Of a DNA stretch of 10,583 bases, positions 1-5,022 are shown piece by piece. Positions within the stretch are counted from its first letter, which is position 1, and each line of letters opens with the position of its first letter. This stretch comes from Verrucomicrobiia bacterium (GTDB taxonomy: Bacteria; Verrucomicrobiota; Verrucomicrobiia; JABWAM01): assembly GCA_013360985.1 (NCBI GenBank), contig JABWAM010000068.1, forward strand, positions 1 through 10,583, given 5' to 3'. The position numbers were made by a program, and so were the translations under genes. Below the pieces are notes generated by a model. The model did no database searches, had not been told where the DNA came from, and was given only the letters and a program-made list of their open reading frames with translations.

Positions 1-1
1 C

Positions 2-457
2 GCTGCGCGCGCGCGGGTCGCGTTCGCGGAGAAAGGCGTCACGATCGAACTCCCCGCCGCGCCGCCGCGCGAAGCCGCGCGGCTTTTCGTCGCGCGCTCC
101 GGCGCGTCCGCTCTCTTTTGTGGGCGAAAGGTCCGCCGTTTTCATGCGTGGAAGGGGCCGCAGGCGGCGAAGAGCCGGCCGATCTTCCTCGATGTGGGCG
201 TCGTCGAGGACGCGCGGACGATCCGCACCGAGTGCTTGGCCTGTTGGCCGTTGGAACGCGGGATGACGCTGCGCCTCGGCAGGCGGCGCTACCGCTTGGA
301 GGCATGGCAGTTTTCGGAAGCGCCTCTCCGTATTCCGATGGAACGCTCGGCATTCGAGCCGAGAAGGATTCGCCTGCGCTTTGCCGGCCCGCGGGCGTTT
401 CGCGCCGCCGACCGGGGCACCCGCGCATGGCTGCTTCCTCCGAACGCTTCCTTTTGA
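2..457 (+). CDS. C-terminal fragment of an unrecognised protein (truncated by left window edge)
   Basis: The frame is open from the window edge to a TGA at 455-457, giving about 151 residues with high-GC third positions throughout, so this is most likely the end of a gene that starts upstream. I do not recognise the family. The visible part is rich in Arg and Ala with alternating hydrophobic strands (for example IFLDVGVV, RIRLRFAG), suggesting a beta-rich terminal domain; there is no membrane segment and no clear catalytic motif. It ends 35 nt before the next gene on the same strand, so the two may be co-transcribed. An internal GTG at 194 could serve as a start, but the coding-like composition continues upstream of it, so I prefer the open partial frame. 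Function is not assigned. Confidence 0.55.
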   Translation, partial: AARARVAFAEKGVTIELPAAPPREAARLFVARSGASALFCGRKVRRFHAWKGPQAAKSRPIFLDVGVVEDARTIRTECLACWPLERGMTLRLGRRRYRLEAWQFSEAPLRIPMERSAFEPRRIRLRFAGPRAFRAADRGTRAWLLPPNASF

Positions 458-492
458 GCGACGCCGCGCCGATCCTTTCACACACACCTCCT

Positions 493-1257
493 ATGAACAC
501 ATACTCGATGCTTCTCTGGATCACGATCTTTGGGGTTGTCGCAATGAGTTTGGCGTACGCCGAGCCGCCCGCATCCGCGCCTCCCGCGTCTCCCGCGCCG
601 GAAGCGCCGCCGCCGCCGCCGCCGCGACCGCCTCCTCCTCCCGACGTCAAGACGGAGGTCTTCAAGGTGGATTGGGGACTCGAAGAGTCCGGCTTGAAAT
701 CGGACGCGTCGCGGAGCGCCCTCAGCGGCTGGAGATTTTCGCGCGGCGCCACGGTGAAAGATGAGGGCAAGGTGACGATCGTCGAAGGCAAGGGCAAAGG
801 GAAGGGGAAAGCCCTGGCCCTCGAACCGGACGGCGAAAAGGGGCTGACGGCCTACGCGATCACGACGCTGCCGCCGCTGCCCGTGCAAGATCTTCGCTTT
901 TCCATCCGGCGCGAGGGAGGCGAGCCGCTTTTCGCGAGCCTCTACCTCAGGACGGCGTCGCGCAAGGAGTTGCTGCGTCTCGTGATCGAGGAGGGCCTCG
1001 TCAGGCTTCACGGAGGCTCTCAGAATGTGGGGATCCGCGTCGCGCCGGATTCCGAGGGATGGTTGGAGATCGGGATCAAGCTCGATCACGCAGCGAAGGC
1101 GGCGACCCTTGGCGTCGGCGGCGAAGAGAAAGGGATCGTCCTCGAAGGTTGGGAGGAGGAACCCCTCACGTGCCAGTTCAACGCCAACTTCAAAAAACTC
1201 GTTGGCCGCTCGGCGGTCCTCATCGATCAGGTGTCCTGGTTGAAACCCGCGAACTGA
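493..1257 (+). CDS. Secreted protein with proline-rich linker and beta-sandwich-like C-terminal domain
   Basis: The 254-aa product starts with a hydrophobic segment (residues 7-20) ending in AYA at 21-23, a good signal peptidase I site, although the n-region lacks Lys/Arg. Residues 24-50 form an Ala/Pro linker including six then five consecutive prolines around R45. Residues ~55-254 are a globular domain with many short strands, an odd GKGKGKGK tract near residue 100, and a last strand (AVLIDQVSW) resembling the closing strand of concanavalin-like/LamG-type folds. No catalytic motif is visible, so a binding or structural role outside the cytoplasm is inferred. The frame is open upstream to a TTG at 118, but that part overlaps the preceding gene and has shadow-like composition; ATG 493 directly precedes the signal peptide. 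No clear Shine-Dalgarno is present. The next gene begins 6 nt after its stop, suggesting an operon. Confidence 0.75.
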   Translation: MNTYSMLLWITIFGVVAMSLAYAEPPASAPPASPAPEAPPPPPPRPPPPPDVKTEVFKVDWGLEESGLKSDASRSALSGWRFSRGATVKDEGKVTIVEGKGKGKGKALALEPDGEKGLTAYAITTLPPLPVQDLRFSIRREGGEPLFASLYLRTASRKELLRLVIEEGLVRLHGGSQNVGIRVAPDSEGWLEIGIKLDHAAKAATLGVGGEEKGIVLEGWEEEPLTCQFNANFKKLVGRSAVLIDQVSWLKPAN

Positions 1258-1263
1258 TCTTCC

Positions 1264-2493
1264 ATGAGCGCCCTTCCCATGGCGCCCCCGCCGTCCGCCG
1301 CGCCTCCGTCTCCCGCGACCTCGCCGGCGCGCGCTGTGGCGCGCGTCGGTTTTCTCGGCGTCGGCGAGTTTATTTCGTATCAACACCTGCCGAACGTCAG
1401 TCTCAGCGCGGTCGGAAAAGTCCATGCGATCTGCGATCTCGACGAGCGCCGCCTCGGCGCGCATGCGGCGCGCTATCGTCCTGCGTATACCACCCGCGAT
1501 TCCGCCCGTCTCCTCGCGGATCCCGAGGTGGACGTGGTGATCATCGGCACCAAACAGGACCTTCACGCGCGCTTCATCGTCGAGGCGCTCGACGCCGGCA
1601 AATGGGTGATGTGCGAGAAGCCGATGGCGGAGACGCCGGAGGAGACGCGCCGCGTGATCGAGGCGGAGCGTCGGGCGAAGGGGCGGCTTGCGATCGGGTT
1701 CAACCGCCGTTTCGCGCCCGCCTACGCGCGCGCGAAGCGTTTGCTCGCCACGCAAAAACCGCCCGTGTACATCAACTACCGCCTGATGTTCCCGTCGCCG
1801 CAGAAGGACGTCGGGTTCTACGCGGAGAAGGCGCGCATTCTCTACGAAGGCACGCATATCTTCGACCTCGTCTGCTGGCTGCTCGATGCGGCGCCCGAGC
1901 GCGTCTACATGACCGGCGATCTCACGCGGAACAACGTCTGCGTTCTCGATTTCCCGAACGGCTCGCGCGTCTCCTTCATCTGCGGGTCGATGGGTTCCTA
2001 CTGCCTCTGGAAGGAATCGATGGAGATCTTCACGCCGTACGCCGCGATCACCGTCAGCGAGTTCGTGGATATGCGTGTGCGCGGGTTCCCCGGCGAGTTC
2101 GACGCCTTCTACGCCCCGCATCTCGGGCAGTACGCCGAGGAGGTGCGCCGCCACGGGCTCGACTTTTACGAAGTCCGCAAATGCCAGGAGATGGAAGCCG
2201 AGGTGCGCGCGCTCAAGATGCCGTGGGAACAGGCGGTGCGTCCGGGGCGCGATTTCGGGCCGCTTCCCGCGCCGATGAACGGCCCCAGCCTCCTCGCGCC
2301 GGACAAAGGATGGAAACCGTCCGTCGAGCATTTCCTGCGCTGTTTTCTCGAAGGAACGCCGCCGCGGAACGCCGACGCCCGGGCCGGGGCGCTCTCGACC
2401 GATGTCGCGCTTTGCGCGCTGGATTCGCTCGCCAAAGGGATCCCGCTGCCCTTCGCCGCGACCGCGCTCCCGCCGGCGGTCGAAAAACGATGA
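1264..2493 (+). CDS. Gfo/Idh/MocA family NAD(P)-dependent oxidoreductase
   Basis: The 409-aa protein carries an N-terminal Rossmann fold with dinucleotide motif GFLGVG (residues 29-34) after strand ARV, the family EKP motif at 118-120 (CEKPMAET) containing the conserved lysine, and GTHIFDLVCWLL at 196-207, which matches the conserved segment at the start of the C-terminal alpha/beta substrate domain. Members oxidise or reduce sugars, inositols and related polyols using NAD(P); the specific substrate cannot be read here. Length is usual to slightly long, with a 25-residue Ala/Pro-rich N-terminal extension that is not a signal peptide; a start at the internal Met6 is also possible. It follows the secreted-protein gene by 6 nt and is followed by a sugar-type regulator, so a role in carbohydrate catabolism is inferred. 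No strong ribosome binding site is seen, consistent with translational coupling. Confidence 0.92.
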   Translation: MSALPMAPPPSAAPPSPATSPARAVARVGFLGVGEFISYQHLPNVSLSAVGKVHAICDLDERRLGAHAARYRPAYTTRDSARLLADPEVDVVIIGTKQDLHARFIVEALDAGKWVMCEKPMAETPEETRRVIEAERRAKGRLAIGFNRRFAPAYARAKRLLATQKPPVYINYRLMFPSPQKDVGFYAEKARILYEGTHIFDLVCWLLDAAPERVYMTGDLTRNNVCVLDFPNGSRVSFICGSMGSYCLWKESMEIFTPYAAITVSEFVDMRVRGFPGEFDAFYAPHLGQYAEEVRRHGLDFYEVRKCQEMEAEVRALKMPWEQAVRPGRDFGPLPAPMNGPSLLAPDKGWKPSVEHFLRCFLEGTPPRNADARAGALSTDVALCALDSLAKGIPLPFAATALPPAVEKR

Positions 2494-2645
2494 GCGCAAA
2501 GCGGTCAACAGAGACCGTCGAACGCCGAGGTTGCCGCCAGGAGATTCGCGGGAATGGACGGCAGCGGATCCTCGCGCGCGGGGAGTCGAGGGATCGGAAG
2601 GGCTTTCCGATGGAGATTTTGCCTAAGAGCGTGAAAGATCCGGAG

Positions 2646-2656
2646 TAGAGGAAGGC
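2646..2656 (+). promoter_or_regulatory. Shine-Dalgarno of the GntR/LacI-type regulator
   Basis: A purine-rich AGAGGAAGG immediately upstream of ATG 2657 is one of the few strong ribosome binding sites on the left side of the window. It fixes the regulator start and suggests independent translation rather than coupling to the oxidoreductase 163 nt upstream. Confidence 0.6.
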
Positions 2657-3745
2657 ATGGAAACGGTTCGCCGCATTTCGCTCGTGGCGCAGGTCGCCGA
2701 CCTGCTGCGAAAGAACCTCGCGGCGGGACGTTGGCCGAGGCATCTGCCGGGACAGCGCGAGATGAGCCGTCAGATGCAGGTGAGCTGCCGCACCCTTCGC
2801 GGGGCGTTGAAGCTTCTCGCGCGCGAAGGACGGATCGAGATCGCGCATGGCTGCCCCACCCGCGTCGTCTCGCGCCGTCCGCCCGCTGCCGCTCCCGGCG
2901 CGCGCGTCGTGCGCCTGCTCCTCTCGCAGCCGCTCCATGACCTCGCCCCCATCAGCCTTTATCGTCTCAGCGAACTGAGGCGATGCCTGACCGAAGCGAA
3001 CTACGCTCTCGAAATCCACGTCGACTCCGCCGCGATGCAGCGCCAGCCTCTTCGTGGGTTGGAGGCCCTCGTGCGCGAAAATCCCGCTGCGTGTTGGGTG
3101 CTCCACATCTCGAAGCCCGAGATCCAGCGTTGGTTTGTCGAGCGCGGCCTCGCGGCGGTCGTCTCGAAGAGCGGGCATGCGGGCGTGGATCTTCCTTCGA
3201 TCGACGTGGATTATCGCGCGCTCGGGCATCATGCCGCCGGGCTGTTCCTCGGCCTGGGGCATCGGCGCGTGGCGATGCTCCTCCTCAAAACCCGTCCAGC
3301 CGATGAGATCGCCATCGAGCAAGGGTTTCTCGCCGGCTTCGAGGAATCGAGTCATCGCGGCGCCCAGGTTCGCGTCGCGCGGCATGACCCGAGCGCCCAG
3401 GGGGTGGGCGAAGCCTTGAACGAAGTGCTTGCGGGAGACGCGCGGCCCACGGGGCTTTTTGTTCCCGGCACGAGCTACGCCTTCGCCGTGATGGGGCATC
3501 TCGCCGCGCGGGGAGTTCGGATTCCGCGCGACCTCTCGCTGGCGACCCAGGTGGCCGACAGCCCGATCATCCATTATGCCGTGCCTTCGCTGGCTCACTA
3601 TCGGGTGAATTGGGATCTCTTCGCCCGCAAGCTCACCCGGCTGGTGATTCGCGTGGCGACCGCCGGCGCACCCGAGGTGCGGCATGTGCGGTTGCTTCCC
3701 GAGTTTCAATCGGGCGACTCGCTCGCCGCCGCCCCCGGGCGGTAA
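2657..3745 (+). CDS. GntR-type winged-helix / LacI-type ligand-binding transcriptional regulator
   Basis: The 362-aa protein has a GntR-like winged helix at residues ~5-72: LPGQREMSRQM (30-40) and VSCRTLRGALKLLAREG (42-58) match the GntR pattern LPsxReLa...VSrxTvrxAlxxLxxeG. Residues ~83-355 form a periplasmic-binding-protein-like effector domain of the LacI/GalR kind: DLPSIDVDYRALGHHAA (178-194), LGHRRVAML (200-208), and IPRDLSLATQVADS near 289-302 are the usual landmarks. Such regulators respond to sugars or sugar derivatives and are typical of Verrucomicrobiota/Planctomycetes carbohydrate clusters (family knowledge). Position just downstream of a Gfo/Idh oxidoreductase on the same strand suggests it controls that cluster; the ligand is unknown. 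It is followed by a short palindrome (GGGGATCCCC at 3747-3756) and then the repeat block. Confidence 0.9.
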   Translation: METVRRISLVAQVADLLRKNLAAGRWPRHLPGQREMSRQMQVSCRTLRGALKLLAREGRIEIAHGCPTRVVSRRPPAAAPGARVVRLLLSQPLHDLAPISLYRLSELRRCLTEANYALEIHVDSAAMQRQPLRGLEALVRENPAACWVLHISKPEIQRWFVERGLAAVVSKSGHAGVDLPSIDVDYRALGHHAAGLFLGLGHRRVAMLLLKTRPADEIAIEQGFLAGFEESSHRGAQVRVARHDPSAQGVGEALNEVLAGDARPTGLFVPGTSYAFAVMGHLAARGVRIPRDLSLATQVADSPIIHYAVPSLAHYRVNWDLFARKLTRLVIRVATAGAPEVRHVRLLPEFQSGDSLAAAPGR

Positions 3746-3769
3746 AGGGGATCCCCGAGGATCGCGAGG

Positions 3770-3976
3770 CCGATGCGCGGCTCGGCCGGCGGCCGCGTCC
3801 ACCCTTCCGTGTGCGAAATCTTTAGCGCGGCTCGGCCGGCGGCCTCGCCCTACCTTTGCCGTTCGAGATCTTTCTCGAAGGATCCAAAGGGGTTCTTGCG
3901 AAGTTGGGCGTTGCGCCATTCCCCTCCATCACCTTTCCTCGCGAAGCGGGGAGGGCGAGGCCGCCGGCCGAGCCGC
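3770..3976. repeat. Left 207-bp REP/BIME-like block flanking the RAYT gene
   Basis: This block is repeated at 4555-4761 at a constant offset of 785 with no indels and about seven mismatches by hand alignment. It contains three REP-like cores: two reading on the minus strand (3779-3802 with a GTGG tetranucleotide, and 3829-3853 with GTAG) and one on the plus strand (3950-3974 with GGAG), so its ends are inverted. The core is a tetranucleotide followed by a hairpin with outer arm GGC/GCC, a GA/GA mismatch, inner arm GGCC/GGCC and a GCC loop. It fills the non-coding stretch between the regulator and the transposase (3746-4064). Confidence 0.88.
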
Positions 3977-4064
3977 CGAACGCTCATCGCGCCGGGATCT
4001 GGCGCCACGCGGGATCTCGCTTTCGAGGCTTGCGCGAACGCAGATTCTTCGGCAAACGCGGAGG

Positions 4065-4523
4065 ATGAACCCAGGGAGAAGCCGCTCGCGGCGCAAACGT
4101 CTTCCTCATGAGGTTCCGTTCTGGATCAGGGAAGGGGCGATCTTTTTCGTGACGATTTGCGCGCAACCGCGGGGCGTGAATCAACTCTGCCAACCCGCGC
4201 GTTGGGCGACGCTCCTCGAATCCGTGCGTTTTCGGCATGCGCGTGGGATCTGGCATTGCCTCGTCTTTCTGGCGATGCCCGACCATGTGCATGCGTTGGT
4301 TTCTCTGCCGGATCCCTCCGATTGGGAGAAGATTGTCAGATCGTGGAAAGCTTTTGCCGCGAAGCGTTGCGGCGTGCGGTGGCAGGCAGGCTTTTTCGAT
4401 CATCGGTTGCGCGGCGGAGAGCAGTGGGAGTTGAAGGCGCGTTACATCGAGGAGAACCCGGTGCGCAAAGGGTTTGTTTCACGTCCCGCCGATTGGATTT
4501 ACCTTTGGAAGCCTGAAGGTTGA
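4065..4523 (+). CDS. REP-associated tyrosine transposase (RAYT), IS200/IS605-like Y1 HUH enzyme
   Basis: The 152-aa product is the right size for a short RAYT. It has the HUH motif in MPDHVHALV (His74 and His76), the N-terminal strand AIFFVTICAQ (25-34), the FFDHRLRG segment (110-117), and KARYIEENPVRKGFV (125-138) carrying Tyr127, the likely nucleophile. RAYTs bind and cut single-stranded REP hairpins. The gene lies between two nearly identical REP-type blocks, 88 nt after the left and 31 nt before the right, which is the classic genomic setting of this family. The frame is open upstream through the left repeat, but ATG 4065 begins the sequence typical of the family (basic RSRSRRKRLPHEVP). 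GGAGG at 4060-4064 abuts this ATG with no spacing, so initiation may be poor or begin slightly elsewhere. All visible key residues are intact. Confidence 0.92.
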   Translation: MNPGRSRSRRKRLPHEVPFWIREGAIFFVTICAQPRGVNQLCQPARWATLLESVRFRHARGIWHCLVFLAMPDHVHALVSLPDPSDWEKIVRSWKAFAAKRCGVRWQAGFFDHRLRGGEQWELKARYIEENPVRKGFVSRPADWIYLWKPEG

Positions 4524-4554
4524 GCGCGGGGGAAAACAGGTGGCTCTGGCGCGA

Positions 4555-4761
4555 CCGATGCGCGGCTCGGCCGGCGGCCGCGTCCACCCTTCCGTATGCG
4601 AAATCTTTAGCGCGGCTCGGCCGGCGGCCTCGCCCTACCTTTGCCGTTCGAGATCTTTCTCCAAGGATCCGAAGGGGTTCTTGCGAAGTTGGGCGTTGCG
4701 CCATCTCCCTCCATCTCCTTCCCTCGCGAAGCGGGGAGGGCGAGGCCGCCGGCCGAGCCGC
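4555..4761. repeat. Right 207-bp REP/BIME-like block flanking the RAYT gene
   Basis: Second copy of the block at 3770-3976, in the same orientation, with about seven substitutions and no gaps. Its REP-like cores fall at 4564-4587 (minus, GTGG), 4614-4638 (minus, GTAG) and 4735-4759 (plus, GGAG). One substitution breaks a 7-bp inner stem (TTCGAGA/TCTCGAA) that is perfect in the left copy. The block begins 31 nt after the RAYT stop codon. Confidence 0.88.
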
Positions 4762-4770
4762 ACAGCCTCG

Positions 4771-4796
4771 ACGGGATTCAGGGAAGATCCCGTTTT
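4771..4796 (+). terminator. Possible intrinsic terminator downstream of the RAYT locus
   Basis: ACGGGAT (4771-4777) pairs with ATCCCGT (4787-4793) around a 9-nt loop and runs into TTTT (4793-4796). A 7-bp stem with a short T-tract is a modest terminator. It sits between the right repeat block and the promoter region of the PEP-CTERM gene, where a stop for plus-strand transcription would be expected. Confidence 0.4.
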
Positions 4797-4852
4797 CGAC
4801 CTGCCTTTCTCCGGTCCGTGCTTGAGATCAATCCGCTCCGTCGCGAAGCGAG

Positions 4853-4877
4853 GTAGGGCGAGGCCGCCGGCCGAGCC
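4853..4877 (+). repeat. Solitary REP-like core with GTAG, plus orientation
   Basis: This 25-bp core is the exact reverse complement of the cores at 3829-3853 and 4614-4638, extended by a few matching bases on both sides. It starts with GTAG, followed by the GA/GA-mismatched hairpin. It lies 91 nt beyond the right 207-bp block and is the last repeat before the PEP-CTERM gene. Together with the blocks it accounts for most of the non-coding stretch 4524-5022. Confidence 0.85.
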
Positions 4878-4925
4878 GCGCCGTCTCAAGCCCTTTTCGG
4901 GCCGGCCGAACCGTGCGCCGAAGAG

Positions 4926-4949
4926 AAAAGAGAGGACCCACTCTCTTTT
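4926..4949. terminator. Perfect 9-bp inverted repeat (AAAAGAGAG / CTCTCTTTT)
   Basis: AAAAGAGAG (4926-4934) and CTCTCTTTT (4941-4949) are perfect complements around a 6-nt loop. With A and T tracts at the outer ends it could act as a weak bidirectional terminator insulating the PEP-CTERM gene from the repeat locus, or as an operator just upstream of the possible promoter at 4970-4997. The stem is not GC-rich, so terminator strength is doubtful. Confidence 0.35.
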
Positions 4950-4969
4950 GGGGATCAGTGGATTCGCGG

Positions 4970-4997
4970 TTGCGCATCGCGCGATCTGTGTTTTAAT
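4970..4997 (+). promoter_or_regulatory. Possible sigma70-type promoter for the PEP-CTERM gene
   Basis: TTGCGC (4970-4975) and TTTAAT (4992-4997, five of six matches to TATAAT) are separated by 16 nt, and the start codon lies 25 nt beyond the -10. The local AT-rich patch stands out in GC-rich surroundings. The -35 is weak. Confidence 0.4.
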
Positions 4998-5010
4998 TAG
5001 AGGAAAACCG

Positions 5011-5016
5011 AAGGAG
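5011..5016 (+). promoter_or_regulatory. Strong Shine-Dalgarno deciding the PEP-CTERM gene start
   Basis: AAGGAG lies 6 nt before ATG 5023. The same frame is open far upstream through the repeat block to 4474, so this site together with the signal peptide directly after the ATG decides the start. Confidence 0.75.
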
Positions 5017-5022
5017 TTTTTT

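Noticed and set aside
478..2508. A 676-codon open frame on the minus strand
   Set aside because: It is antisense to the secreted-protein and oxidoreductase genes; the translation is Arg/His-rich low-information sequence, as expected for a shadow frame in GC-rich DNA, whereas the plus strand has clear domain motifs.
3747..3756. GGGGATCCCC palindrome directly after the regulator stop as a terminator
   Set aside because: A perfect palindrome with no loop and no T-tract does not fit an intrinsic terminator; it could be a chance restriction-site-like palindrome.
2213..3919. A 568-codon open frame on the minus strand
   Set aside because: It is antisense to the regulator gene and runs into the repeat block; no domain is recognisable and the plus-strand gene has GntR and LacI landmarks.
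3684..4064. Upstream extension of the RAYT frame through the left repeat block
   Set aside because: The repeat has the same open frame wherever it occurs, the added residues are low complexity, and family similarity starts at about ATG 4065.
3770..4761. The 207-bp repeats as ends of a CRISPR array or an insertion sequence with terminal inverted repeats
   Set aside because: There are only two long direct copies plus scattered cores, no spacer series, and the enclosed enzyme is a RAYT, which lacks such ends.
4474..5022. Upstream extension of the PEP-CTERM frame through the right repeat block
   Set aside because: The signal peptide and a strong AAGGAG lie at ATG 5023, and the extension is translated repeat sequence.
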